This document shows positions 12,381 through 24,375 of a stretch of DNA of 64,000 nucleotides, in pieces (position 1 is the first letter of the stretch; each line of letters starts with the position of its first letter). Both the position numbers and the translations under genes were made by a program. Location: the NCBI GenBank assembly GCA_022702705.1, contig CM040426.1, forward strand, positions 78,329,877 through 78,393,876, written 5' to 3'. The notes under the pieces were generated by a model that saw only the letters and a program-made list of their open reading frames with translations, was not told the origin of the DNA and ran no database searches. This stretch comes from Papilionanthe hookeriana x Papilionanthe teres. Taxonomy: Eukaryota > Streptophyta > Magnoliopsida > Asparagales > Orchidaceae.

Positions 12381-12680
12381 ATAAATATTAATTAAGTAAA
12401 TATAAGAAAAATAATTAAATTATATTCAAATGATGTTTTAATATAAACAATAATTCTTAAATCTTGCCCCAACCTTTAACATCTTTTGGTTACGTGATTA
12501 GGGTTGTCAAAACGGCTCTTTGTTCGTGAACAACTCATGCTCGGCACGCTAAGCAAACGAGCCTAACATGAACACACTTTTTGGGCTCGAAATATAAACA
12601 AGCCGAACACGAGCGAACATGAGCTGAGCCTGAGCTCACTCGTGTTCAACTCGTGTTCAGCTCATTTACATCCCTAGTTA
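12119..12680. mobile_element. MITE-like repeat pair (GGGCTGTCAAAACGGCTCG type)
   Basis: Two starts of one repeat family, at 12119 (AGGGCTCTCAAAACGGCTCG) and about 12501 (AGGGTTGTCAAAACGGCTC), enclose an AT-rich core. The block ends near 12676 with CAGCTCATTTACATCCCTA. The motif GTTCGTGAACAACTCGTG recurs on both strands within it. A second block of the same build is at 14717-15275. No transposase is encoded. The superfamily is not certain; hAT-like is possible. Confidence 0.45.
12301..12378. repeat. (AT)n microsatellite
   Basis: 39 uninterrupted AT units inside the MITE-like block. Confidence 0.95.
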
Positions 12681-13408
12681 TTAGGATTTTTAGTCTTTCT
12701 ACAGGGTAAATGTTTTGATACTTGGAAGGTAGCACTAACATTGGACTCTTTATATATTCATTGACAATGATCATGCAAGAAATCGCGATAGAGATTAGAA
12801 GTAATTTAGGATATAAATTTATAATAAGTTTCGAGGGTGTTTTATGATTATTAAAGAAGCATCCAATCTTCAATTTATATACCATTGAGACTAAACTTGA
12901 CATCGGCAACTTCCTATGCTTGTTAACCTATTTGGTCAATGAAATTTCCTTACGAGCTTCATTTCTAACAATTAGGTGGCACTGCCACTTGGGAAATTCA
13001 CATATTTATCACACTATTCTTATATGGATACATATCTAATGCCTAAAATTTCATATATATATTTATAATATTTTAGTGTTAAAATTTTATGCATGAAAAA
13101 AATGTATTTGACATTTTAAAAAAAATTAATTATAGCAATATTTTTTATGTATTCTCTGAGGCAGAATTTTTTTTTTTCTATATATATAGGAAAGTTTAGG
13201 TGTGTGTGTGTCTATATATATATATCGTTCGTACATACATACATACATATATTATGTATGTAATTGTCCCCTTACAATTTATAGTGACAATAGTTAGACA
13301 ATAAAGCTCCAAAAAAATCTTATGCTGTATGGGCTATTTTATATGAGAGGAGAGAATCAAATAATTGCATCCTCTAAGTGAATCAAACTTGGCTTTGTTT
13401 GGACAACA
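12681..13408. other. Spacer with short microsatellites
   Basis: No gene is recognised. Short GT, TA and CATA runs occur at 13200-13256. Confidence 0.5.
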
Positions 13409-14290
13409 CTTGTGGGGCGTTTGGTCAAATTATGCTTTGCCCGTGTTCTCAAATAATTATGGTGGAAAAGCTGTATTTTGCAATCTGAGTTTTTGTAAAA
13501 AAAGTTACTTGTAATAGCCACCAGAGCTCTTGAATAACAACTTCAAACAACTGCAGCTACCACAAATAGATCTTTAAGGGCTGTTTGGTAGCCAATTTTT
13601 AGCAGGAATTATACATGATTTATGTTAAAACGTGCCAATTAGAAAAAAAGACATTGGTGAATCCTACAAATTCTTAAAACTAATTTTTCTTCAGTTTAGA
13701 CTTAAATCCTGAATTTAGTAAATCTCACTAACAGAGATTTATGAGATAAAGCATGGATGAAAATAAATACTATTAATCCTACTAAAATTGGCATAAAATT
13801 TCTCTAGATTTATTAGATTTTATTTGTTAATTAACCAAATAATTTTCCTGATTTAACCCCTTCAATATTTCATAAATCTGAACTTACAAGATTTACTAAA
13901 TCCTATTTAAATTTAATCCTATTTGCAACCAAATGGCCCTGGTTCAATTACTTTAGGGCTCTAACTTACATAATGTTGGATGATTTCGTGGAAAATTATG
14001 AGTCAATTTGGGGCAATTACAACCATTTGAAGAAGCTGCTGTAAAGCTACTAAAAAAGAAGCTGTTGTTCAAACAATTGTGGTGGCTATTACAACTTTTA
14101 TTTTATTTATATTTTTTTGAAAAAATAAGATCGCAGTTTTCTAGCAGCTACCACATATAGCCAAACCTGTTGGAAAAACATAGTTTTTAATTGCAGCTTC
14201 TTAAATACGTAGTCAAAATACAGTTTTGTCAAACATAAAATACTACGACGTGATATCAAACCACTACCGCATCGCCGCCCTAAACGCATC
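13409..14290. mobile_element. Inverted-repeat element with a second MITE inside
   Basis: An inner inverted repeat is clear: CTTGTAATAGCCACCA near 13509 matches the reverse of TGGTGGCTATTACAACTT near 14081-14098. The outer ends GGGGCGTTTGGTC (about 13416) and, inverted, GCGTTTAGGGCGGCG (about 14270) resemble Harbinger-type ends. The GTAATAGCCACCACA motif also occurs at about 5941. No transposase is present. The limits are approximate. Confidence 0.45.
13575..13943. mobile_element. Nested MITE
   Basis: AGGGCTGTTTGGTAGCCAA at the left end faces the inverted AGGGCCATTTGGTTGCAAA at the right end. The interior is AT-rich, about 330 bp and noncoding. It lies inside the larger inverted-repeat element. 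The TSD could not be settled. Confidence 0.5.
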
Positions 14291-14716
14291 ATAAATCATC
14301 ATAATATGTCTAATTTTGATTATAAATTAGCTAGTTTTTGCGTCATATTTGGTTCTTCAACTAGCTTCTTTATGTCATATTCATCTACTGAGCGTTTATA
14401 AAGTCACAATTTAGCAATGAAAAATACTATTAATCAAAAGAGAGTTTTTGCAAAGCGATCAATTTATATACTAAATTTATTAATTTAAACACTTGATTAT
14501 AATTGTAGCTTTAGCTCTTTTTTTTAACCCTAAATCATAAACCCTAAAATTTGATATCTCCACACATAACATTCAAATCTCTAATATAACATAAAAAAGC
14601 TTCATCATCATTTTTAAAAAGTATGATGCATATTTTCATGCCAGTTTAAAAACCTAGTGCTACAAATGTAAATATGAAAGTTTAGGGGGATATATGTAAA
14701 TACATACAAATTGTGT

Positions 14717-15275
14717 GTAGGGCTGTCAAAAAACTCGTTGTTCGCGAACAGTTCGTGTTCAGTTTGTCAAGGAGTTTATGTTCGATTCGCTCGATAAGTA
14801 AACGAGACGAACATGAATAATTTTTTTGTTCGGTTAGTTAAAAGAACCAAACACGAACAATGATGCATCCGTTGGTGTCGAATCGTTATTGTTCGAAATA
14901 TAAAATAATTATGTATAAAAAATTTGTGATATTTTGAAAATTAAAATTTGAATATTATAATATATAATAAATTAATAATAATAATATATTAATATACTCT
15001 AATAATAATATACTAATATAGATATTATATATTTGTATAATATAAGTTATATAATTAATATAATATATTATTTATATATATTAATATTAGGGCTGTCGTC
15101 GTTCGCGAACAGCTCGTGTTTGGCACGTGCTCGACTCGTTCGTTAAGAAACGAACATGAACAATGACTTCACGAACAATTTTAAACAGACAATTGTTAAA
15201 CAATAGCTTTCAAACGAATCGAAGCACGAACATGATTTCTGTTTATTCGTGTTCAGTTCATTTACATCCTTAATT
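14717..15275. mobile_element. Second MITE-like repeat pair
   Basis: Same layout as 12119-12680. Starts at about 14719 (AGGGCTGTCAAAAAACTCG) and 15089 (AGGGCTGTCGTCGTTCGCG) enclose an AT-rich core, and the block ends with CAGTTCATTTACATCCTTA. No protein is encoded. Confidence 0.45.
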
Positions 15276-15609
15276 TTGTGCTAGGCCCGTAAATTTCCTT
15301 AGACGAAAATAACGTTAGAGTTAAAAGTGTATGAGTAAGAAGTAAAGTGGCAAAATATTTTTAGACTTTTTATATGGGCAGTTTTAATTTTAAATAAATT
15401 AGAATTATTTTAAAATTGAGTCCATGGAGATTATTTTAACATTTTAGTCGGCAGGTAAATATTAAATTTTATATGTCAGGTAAATAAAAAAAATTATTTC
15501 GCCATGCATTCCTAACCGTAGAGGAAATAAAGATTAATTATATATTAAAATAAGAAAGGGTCTTCCACCTACCAAAGAAGAAAATATTGTCTATAATTTT
15601 ACCTATATT

Positions 15610-15615
15610 TATAAA
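15610..15615 (+). promoter_or_regulatory. Likely TATA box of UGT copy 2
   Basis: TATAAA within ATATTTATAAAGGAG, 50 bases upstream of the ATG at 15665. This leaves room for a short 5' UTR. Inferred from position only. Confidence 0.5.
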
Positions 15616-15664
15616 GGAGATCACTCCATCCTTAAGTAAGCTAGCTTCCCCCCATAAAAATTTA

Positions 15665-17238
15665 ATGGAGTCTGTCGCACAAAACCAGCAGCAAAATGCC
15701 CACGTTCTGATCTTCCCCTTGCCTGTCCAAGGCCACATAAACACCATGCTCCGCCTAGCCGAAGCCCTCTCCTTCACCAGCGGCCTCCGCATCACCTTCA
15801 TGAACACCGACCACAACCATCGCCTCCTCAGCCTCTCCTCCCCTTCCCCATACTCTCGCTTCACCCACCGCCCCAATTTCCGCTTCGTTTCAATCCCCGA
15901 TGGCCTCCCCGACGACAACCCTCGCTCCGGGCACCATGCATTTGAGCTGCTTCATTCGCTCAGAACGCACTCGGTTGATTACTTCAGTGCGCAGCTTCTC
16001 GCCGGACGGATCCGAGACTCGGACGACTGGCCGCCCGTTACCTGCGTTATCGTGGATGGAGCAATGCCTTTTGCCATGGATGCGGCTCAGGCTTTGGGAA
16101 TCCCTGCGTTTGTATTCCGAACTATTAGTGCATCTTCCCTTTGGGTTTATCTCCGCATTCCACAGATGATAGAGGCCGGCGAACTACCTTTTCCAGGTAC
16201 CAGCAATCCTATTTATTCATTAAATTTGATGATTTTGCAATTCGTGAACAGTAAAAAGATAAAATTTTGGGCATGTAAAGTATAAACTAACAACTGTAAA
16301 AAGTTGCAGCCGATGCAGAGCTTGATGAACCCATAAAAAGCGTGCCGGCCATGGAAAGCTTTCTCCGTCGTCGTGACCTCCCAGCAATGTGTCGAAAAGC
16401 AAAAAAAGCTGAAGACGAAGAGCTTCGGCTTTTCGCCAATATCTCTCTCAGCGCCGTGCGGTCGAAAGGACTTATTCTCAACACCTCAAACTACCTCGAA
16501 GCTGCCATCCTCTCTCAAATGTGCTCACTCTTTCCCAACATTTACGCCGTCGGGCCCCTCCATGCCCTCGTTGAATCACTTACCTCATCAACTGTCTCCG
16601 CCAGTCTTTTGGCCGAGGACCCCTCGGCCCTCTCCTGGCTGGACGGCCAGCCCGACCGATCCGTAGTCTATGTTAGCTTCGGCAGCATCACGCAGCTGAC
16701 AAAGGAAGAATTTGCAGAATTCTGTCACGGGTTTGTTGACAGCGGTTTCCGTGTCTTGTGGGTGATAAGGCCTGACCTGGTGGCCGGTGGAGCCACTGTA
16801 GTCGAGACGACAGAGTCGAGGGAGAGGGTGAGGTTGGTGTCGTGGGCTCCGCAGGAGGAGGTGCTGAAACACCGTGCGGTGGGGTGTTTCTTTACGCACA
16901 GCGGGTGGAATTCGACGGTGGAGAGTGCGGCGGCAGGAGTCCCGATGGTGTGTTGGCCGTGGGCATGGGATCAGCAGGTTAATAGTCGATTCGTTGGGGA
17001 GGTGTGGAAGGTTGGTATGGATATGAAGGATGTCTGTAGCAGGGAGATGGTGGGGAAGATGGTGAGGGCGGCCATGGAGGGGGAGAAGGCGGAGGAACTC
17101 CTGCAAGCGTCGGCTAAAATGGCGGTGGAGATTGGGAAGAGCGTGGGGGAAGGTGGGGACTCCAGGCTGGGCTTGGAGAGGTTGTTAAGGGACATTTTGT
17201 CACTAAGCGTGCGTGCATCTGGCGACGACGACGAATGA
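15665..17238 (+). CDS. UDP-glycosyltransferase copy 2, UGT709-like
   Basis: A complete gene: exon 1 is 15665-16196, the intron 16197-16309 (GT-AG, phase 1) and exon 2 16310-17238, giving 486 residues. The ATG at 15665 is chosen because it gives the usual UGT N-terminus just before the conserved strand HVLIFPLPVQGH. His24 is the catalytic base and Asp131 (VIVDG) its partner. The PSPG box spans residues 356-399 (nt 16843-16974), with Trp and Gln at box positions 22 and 44, as in UDP-glucose users. It differs from copies 1 and 3 by Cys316 in place of Trp (EFCHGF) and Val326 in place of Phe. One extra base near 17225-17234 shifts the frame and ends the protein about seven residues early (RASGDDDE). 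The acceptor is unknown; resemblance to 7-deoxyloganetic acid glucosyltransferase-like proteins is a family match only. A possible AATAAG signal is at 17307. Confidence 0.93.
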
Positions 17239-18086
17239 CCACTTTGATGCGCCCATTTAACTACTCGTTGTTAGTTTCCGCTTTAACTATTAAGGCTGCT
17301 GTGTTTAATAAGAATGGGATTTTAAACATATCACGCACGTTTTTTTTATTATTTTTTTACGTATCTAAAACATATTTTTTTATATGTATCTTACCGAATT
17401 TGAATTTGTCCCGGGAATCACACTCTAAAAACAGAGCAGATATAAATAGAGGGAGCATAATAATGAATAATTTGAAAGAGTTATGTAACTTGTTATCCAT
17501 GAAACTATCCGGCAAATGAGAAAAGGCATATGAAATTACATTTATGCCCTATTTTAAGTAAGTACACTACCTTATTGTTTTCTGGCCCTGCCAGCTCGAT
17601 CGACTGAACTGAATAGAGCTTCGGCGATCATGACAATTGGCTATGTTTGTCAGCGTTGTTGGGCATAATTTTGCCAGTTGGGTTTGTAGGATTGATTTGA
17701 TTGGATATTTTTGGCTGATCTGTGATAATAGTTTGGTCGATGCTCAATCTCCACCAAGACATTTTTGTTAATAGGGTAGAATTAGGTCATCGAGTAGTGG
17801 GTAAATCAACGCAATCCGACTGATAGCACTCCCTTAAACGAGAGGATTCTAGATGGATGGCTGAGACTTGTATTCTTTTGGTGGCATTTTGAAGAGATGG
17901 CTGAGTAACCCCGATATAACGAACATTGTGGCTAGCCTCTCCTTAGGCTTTATTTTATTGCAGTGGCATGCCTAGATGATTATTCGACTGTTGTTTGTTT
18001 AGTCGCTCGGGCTGACATCACCTCGACCGCCATGATGACTTGGGCAGTCTTGAGTTTACTAAATTCAATCGAACATGAGTTCGTTG
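17239..18086. repeat. Segmental duplicate downstream of UGT copy 2
   Basis: Collinear with 1287-2080. It is interrupted at CGTTG (18082-18086) by the Copia element and resumes at 23403. Confidence 0.75.
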
Positions 18087-18725
18087 TGTTGAAGATGGAG
18101 TTTGTGACTCTTATCGCCTCCTTCGAGATCGTGTCTGCCTCGCGAAGCTTTTCGCTGCACCTCTACCGCGCCTCACGAAATCTCGCGAAGTCTCTCCCTT
18201 CGCGTCGCGCCTCACGCTAAATCGCGGGAAGCTTCTCGCGTGAAGCTTCCCGCCTCCCTGCCTTTCCTAAAAAGGCTGTTGTGCTTAGTATAAATAAGCA
18301 AGCAATTAGGTCTGCTAAAACATACCTTTAACCTCTCTATTCGGCTGAGACATTCGGCTGAAGGTACAGGGAAAATAAAAAGGTAAAAGCTGCTACCTTT
18401 TTCTTGGTTTCCCCTTTTTGCTTACGGTACAGTACGCAAGCAAAAAGAAAGTTTTATTTTCTTTTTTTTTCTTTTACAGCTCTTGGTTGGAGAGTTGGAG
18501 AGAGAAAGGAGAGGAGAAACAGAGGGAGAGAGAAAGAGTGCCTTTTGTAATCGTTGAAGTGATCAACGAGTGTATTTCCTCACGTATAATAAAACTCTCT
18601 ACAGCTCAGTGAACGTAGGCAATTTGCCAAACCACGTAAATCTGTGTGTCGCTCTGGTGTTTGTTTTCTGCGTGCAATTTTTTCTCGTTCCATTTTACAC
18701 TTTATTGTCGTCATTTTTCATAACA
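18087..18725 (+). repeat. 5' LTR of Copia element
   Basis: Starts TGTTGAAGATGGAG and ends TTTTTCATAACA, two bases before the primer-binding site. It differs from the 3' LTR by substitutions and by indels totalling 24 bp. Confidence 0.9.
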
Positions 18726-18764
18726 ACTGGTATCAGAGCCTCGGTTCGGATTAGAGGAAGAACG

Positions 18765-19523
18765 ATGGCTGGAGACGAAGTGAAGGTTTTTGGGATCGAG
18801 AAGTTCGACGGCACAGATTTTGGTTACTGGCGGATGCAGATAGAGGACGACCTCTATGGGAAGAAACTTCATCTTCCACTACTGGGACAATGACCGGAGA
18901 AGGTGGACGAGGACGATTGGAATCTGTTGGATCGACAGGTTCTGGGGGTTATTCGATTGGCCTTATCGAGATCAGTTGCACATAACGTCATCAAAGAGAA
19001 AACCATTGCAGATCTCATGGCGGCTCTATCAGGTATGTATGAAAAGCCGTCAACAAACAACAAAGTGCATCTGATGAAAAAGTTATTTAATTTGAATATG
19101 GCGGAGGGTACGTCCGTTGTACAACATCTGAATGACGTTAATACAATCACAAATTAATTATCGTCTTTCGAAATTGAATTTGATGATGAGATACGGGCGC
19201 TGATATTATTGGCTTCATTGCCAAATAGCTGGGAAGCTATGAGGATGACAGTTAACAATTCTGCAGGTAAATCTAAGCTGAAGTATGATGATATTCGTGA
19301 TTTGATTTTGGCTGAGGAGATACGCAGGAAATATTCTGGCGAGACCTTGAGTTCGAATTCAACACTGAATGTTGATTCCAGAGGGAGATCACAGGACAGG
19401 AACTCAAACAGAGGAAGATCAAAATCAAAGCACGAAGCGAAGCGAAGTCGAAGCTCGGTCGACGAGCAACCTGCTGGAATTGTGGCAAGCCGGTCACATA
19501 AGAAGAAGCTGCAAAAATCCTAA
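18765..19523 (+). pseudogene. Copia gag pseudogene
   Basis: The start reads MAGDEVKVFGIEKFDGTDF, the usual Copia gag opening with the Y-W-RMQIEDDL segment. The frame ends at 18893, continues one frame over from 18903, stops at 19155 (TAA) and continues to about 19523. Near 19470-19510 the CCHC zinc knuckle (WNCGK then HIRRSC) is split between frames by a missing base. Gag would form the particle; this copy is broken in at least three places. Confidence 0.85.
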
Positions 19524-22500
19524 GAAGACGGAGAATGTCAGTTCTAATGCTGTAACTGAAAAAGTGCAGGATGCATTATTGCTTGCAGTTCATAGCTCCA
19601 TTGACGACTGGATATTGGATTCAGGGGCGTCTTTTCATACATCTTCCCACCGGGAGTTAATGCAAAACTATGTTGCATGTGACTTTGGAAAGGTATACCT
19701 GGCTGATGGAGCAGCTTCGAACGTAGTGGGGATGGGAGATGTTGAAATTGCACTCCCTAACAAAAACAAATGGATCTTGCAAATGGTTAGACACCTTCAT
19801 GAGCTGAAGAAGAATCTAATTTCTGTTGGGCAGCTCGACGAAGGAGGGCATTCAGTAGTGTTCTCAGATAACACTTTGAAGGTCATTAAAGGAGCATTGG
19901 TGCTGGCTCGGGGCAAGAAAACATGTACAATGTATATGACCACCGGTTTAATTAACAGTGTTGATACTACAATTGCAGAGAACGCAACAGACATATGGCA
20001 TTACAGGCTTGGGCACATGAGTCAGAGAGGCATGAAAGAGCTTCAGTCGAGAGGCAAGCTGCCAGAACTGAAGTCAGTTGATTTCAGTATGTGTGAAAGT
20101 TGCATTATGGGGAAGCAAAAGGTTAGTTTCCTGAAAGGTGGAAGAGCGCCAAAGGCAGGAAAACTAGAACTTGTACACACCGATGTGTGGGGACCTTCCC
20201 CAGTGGCATCTCTTGGAGGCTCTCGCTACAACGTCACATTCATAGATGACCACAGTAGAAAGGTATGGGTTTACTTTGTGAAGCACAAATCTGATGTATT
20301 TACTGTGTTCAAAACTTGGAAGGCCATGGTTAAGACAGAGACAGGCCTAAAATTGAAATGTTTAAGGTCTGATAATGGCGGTGAGTACATTGATGGTGGG
20401 TTCAAGGAGTACTGTGCAGCTTAGGGTATCCAAATGGAGAAGACTATTCCGGGGACACCACAACAAAATGAAGTTGCAAAACATATGAACAGGACCATCA
20501 ATGAACGTGCTAGGAGCATGAGATTGCACTCTAGATTACCACAAACTTTTTGGGCAGATGCGGTCAGCACTACAGTTTACTTAATCAACAGGGGGCCATC
20601 TATCCCATTAGACTGTGAATTGCCTGAAGAGGTCTGGAGTGGCAAAGAGGTCAAATTTTCTCATCTTAAGATCTTTGGTTGTCTTTCTTATGTTCTAATC
20701 AATCCTGATTCTCGTAGCAAGCTTGAGTCTAAGTCAAAGAAATGTTATTTCATTAGCTATGTAGATGAAACATTTGGCTACCGTTTCTGGGATGATCAAG
20801 ATCGAAAGATTATCAGAAGCAGAAATGTGATCTTTAATGAGAAGGTGATGTACAAGGACAGGGCTAGTACAAATTCTGAAGCAGCTCCTCAGGAGTCAGA
20901 GTTTGTAAGATTTGACGATCTATCAGATGTCACAGTACATGACAGAGATGTGAATGACGAAGAGAGTGGGTCTGGGGCACCCATTCCTATCATTCTGCAG
21001 TCAAATTTATAGTCATTCAATACTCCAGCTACCGTTCGCAGGTCAGTCAGGAGTAGACGTTCTCCACAGCGTTACTCACCAACCTTGAACTACATTCTGC
21101 TAATAGATAGTGGAGAACCACAAAGCTATGAAGAAACCTTGGTAGATGAAAACTCTAGCAAGTGGAAGCTGGCCATGAAGGAGGAGATGAATTCCCTGCT
21201 GGGAAATTAGACATGGGAGCTGACAGAATTTCCACCAGGGAAGAAAAGCATTACACAACAAGTGGGTGTACCGGGTGAAGACCGAGCTTGATGTCAGTAA
21301 GAGGTACAAGGCCAGACTTGTTGTAAAAGGCTTTCAGCAGAAGCAGGGCATTGACTATTCTGAGATCTTTTCTCCGGTTGTTAAGCTCACAACCATCAGA
21401 ATGGTGTTCGCTATGGTGGCTACTGAAGATCTATTCCTTGAATAGTTAGATGTAAAAACAGATTTTCTTCATGGAGATCTTGAAGAAGACATCTACATGC
21501 ACCAACCTGAGGGGTTCGTGGTACCAGGAAAAGAAAATTCAGTTTGTAGACTGAAGAAGAGATTGTATGGCCTGAAGCAAGCTCCTAGACGGTGGTACAA
21601 GAAGTTTGATAAATTCATGCTAAATGTAGGGTACAGAAGATGTCAGACAGATCACTGTTGCTATGTCAGGTACTTTGACAACTCTTATATCATCCTACTG
21701 TTGTATGTGGATGATATGCTTATTGCAGAAGCCAGCATTGATGAGATCAATAATCTGAAGAAGCTGATGTCAGAGCACTTTGCAATGAAGGATTTGGGAG
21801 AAGCAAAACAAATCCTTGGCATGAGGATTGTCAGAGACCGAGTCAGAGGCACGTTGAGGCTTTCACAGGCTGAATATGTGAAAAAAGTTGCTTAGCAGGT
21901 TCAATATGAACAAGGCTAAACCAGTCGGCACACCTTTGGGCAGTCACTTCAAACTCAGCAAGAATCAATCACCCAAGTCAGAGGAGGAACAAGACTATAT
22001 GAGTAAGGTTCCTTATGCTTCAGCTATTGGTTCACTTATGTATGCTATGGTCTGCACCAGACCGACTATTGCTTATGTAGTGGGAGTTGTGTGTAGATAC
22101 ATGAGTAATTCAGGGAAGGAACATTGGGAAGCCGTGAAGTGGATCTTGAGATACCTAAAAGGCTCTTCAGAAACCTGCTTGTGTTTCTCAGGAAAGAGCC
22201 TAGAGGTACGAGGCATGTTGATGCGGATTTAGCTGTAGACATTGACGAGTAGAAGAATCTTACGGAGTTATGTTTATACCCTTGGTGATAGCTTGCAGTG
22301 TCATGGGGCTCGAAATCTGAAGAAGACGATTTCTTTGTCCACTACGGAAGTCGAGTATGTTGCGATATCGAAGTACGCTAAAGAGATGATATAGGCACGC
22401 GAGTTTCTTAGAGGAATTGGGGAAAAATGTTCAGAAGGGCACCTCTATAGTGATAGTCAGAGCGTCATATTCCTCGCCAGAAATCCAGCATTTCAATCCA

Positions 22501-22690
22501 GGACCAAGCACATTCAGATCAGTATCACTTCATACGGTCATTGCTAAATGACGGACAATTACTACTTGAGAAAATTTATGGAAGCAAGAACCCTGCTGAT
22601 ATGTTGACTAAGAGTGTTACTCTTGAAAAACTGAAGTTGTGCTCGACTTCAGTTGGTCTTTTAGCGTGAAGACAGGAATTTTGAGTTGCA
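19480..22690 (+). pseudogene. Copia pol pseudogene (protease, integrase, RT, RNase H)
   Basis: Frame 19369-20424 holds the protease site DSGAS, the GAG-pre-integrase zinc site (H..H, CESC) and the first two integrase Asp residues (HTDVWGP and LRSDNGGEY). After a stop at 20422-20424 the third integrase motif reads QQNEVAKHMNR, with Lys where the catalytic Glu belongs. The reverse-transcriptase part carries stops at 21208-21210 and 21442-21444 and a frameshift between them. Its catalytic YVDDM is intact in 21497-21895. The RNase H part (21888 to about 22660) is also broken. The sequence follows the Tnt1-94/Tork type. Confidence 0.9.
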
Positions 22691-22787
22691 GAGATGGAGA
22701 ATATCATGTTTGAGGAAAAAGGACAGTACAACCAATAAATGATGCATCCAGAAGGTGGTCAGTGACACAGTCTCCAAGTGAGAGAAT

Positions 22788-23402
22788 TGTTGAAGATGAA
22801 GTCTGTGACTCTTCCCACCTCCTTCGAGATCGTGCCTGCCTCGCGAAGCTTCTCGCTGCACCTCTACTGTGCCTCACAAAATCTCGCGAAGCCTCTCCCT
22901 CTGCATCGCGCCTCACGCGAAACCGCAGGAAGCTTCTCGCGTGAAGCTTCCCGCCTCCCTGCCTTTCCTAAAAAGGCTGTTGTGCTTAGTATAAATAAGC
23001 AAGCAATTAGGCCTGCTAAAACATACCTTTAACCTCTCTATTCGGCTGAGACATTCGGCTGAAGGTACAGGGAAAAGAAAAAGGCAAAAGCTGCTACCCT
23101 TTTCTTGGTTTCCCTTTTTTGCTTACGGTACGATAAGCAAGCAAAAAGAAAGTTTTATTTTCTTTTACAGCTCTTGGTTGGAGAGTTAGAGAGAGAAAGG
23201 AGAGGAGAAATAGAGGGAGAGAGAAAGAGTGTCAAAGTGATCGATGAGTATATTTCCTCACGTATAATAAAACTCTCTGCAGCTCCGTGGACGTAGGCAA
23301 TTTGCCAAACCACCTAAATCTGTGCCGCTCTGGTGTTTGGTTTCTGCGTGTAATTTTTTTTTCTTTCCATTTTTCACTTTATTGTCGTCGTTTTTCATAA
23401 CA
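22788..23402 (+). repeat. 3' LTR of Copia element
   Basis: Starts TGTTGAAGATGAAG after the purine tract and ends TTTTTCATAACA, followed by the TSD CGTTG. Confidence 0.9.
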
Positions 23403-23407
23403 CGTTG

Positions 23408-24375
23408 ATCTGCCTTTTGGTGGGCCTTCTTGATATTCAAGGCCTCCTCTTGGACTGTTAGATCTTTCCGAGCTCTATGCCCGCAAGAATTAAATGTAAA
23501 TTTATGTATATCACTCAAATATTGAGGTATTTATGTAAAATTTCATTTATTGTGTTTTACTGTCAGCTTTTACTTTTTGAGAGTTGTGGCTAGGCTCTAA
23601 ATTTGCATCGAGTATTTATATGATAAGAAATTTGTGGTTGAGTATTTGTAATGTTGACTCTAGAATAAAATAAAACAAAATAAAACTGTTTTAGTGTGTG
23701 TGTGTTTATATATATATATATGGTGCCTCCGATTTGGATATTTTCAAATGATAAAGTTGAGCTCGCCTAAAAATAGGGGTCAACTAATACACATTCAACA
23801 AACTTTCATCATTTGGCACAAATCATGAGGAATTACACGGATCTTAAAGCAAATATTTGAGCAAGAAACATTCAAACTTTGATTAAAGGAGATCAAAAAG
23901 TCTGATTTTAGCATACTTATAGTCAAACTTATTGGCTCGATGAGACGATCTAACGGTATCAAAATCGGTCTAATCAAAGTTAAATCAAGTCAGATCAAGC
24001 TATTAAATTATTTTTGGAAGCTTTCAAAGCAGAATTAAAAGGTCAAATAGATTCTAAATATGGTATTCTTATCGTTAAATTGAGCTACTCAGCAAGACAA
24101 CCTAAAGCGGCTAATATAGCTTAATTCCGATATCATTAAGACACTAAAATGTCTAACAAATATCGTCAAAATAAGGGGATCTCTTTAGTTCAGTCGATCA
24201 AGAGTGGTCCAGAATCCTTAGTTATTTGCAAACATGACTATATATAGAATCCTACATCCCTCATGAGATGTGACCCACACCCTGGCCAAGAAAAACAATA
24301 AAGTCGCAGAAGAGTGAGCTGCAACCCAACATCTAGCACCAAATATCTGACCAACTCTTGTTGTTCCCCGCCCTC
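23408..24375. repeat. Segmental duplicate, continued behind copy 2
   Basis: Continues the segment from 18086. Collinear with 2081-2198 and 5061-5885, and carries the empty site for the element at 2199-5060. No gene. Confidence 0.75.

Larger units (their letters stand above)
18087..23402 (+). mobile_element. Full-length Copia retrotransposon (Tnt1-94/Tork-like), defective
   Basis: Exact 5-bp TSD CGTTG at 18082-18086 and 23403-23407; the matching site in the copy-1 segment (about 2072-2080) is empty. LTRs are 639 bp (18087-18725) and 615 bp (22788-23402), TG to CA. The primer-binding site TGGTATCAGAGC at 18728 pairs with initiator tRNA-Met, and the purine tract CAAGTGAGAGAAT precedes the 3' LTR. 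The order gag, protease, integrase, reverse transcriptase, RNase H is that of Copia. Several frameshifts and stops mean it cannot move on its own. Confidence 0.95.
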
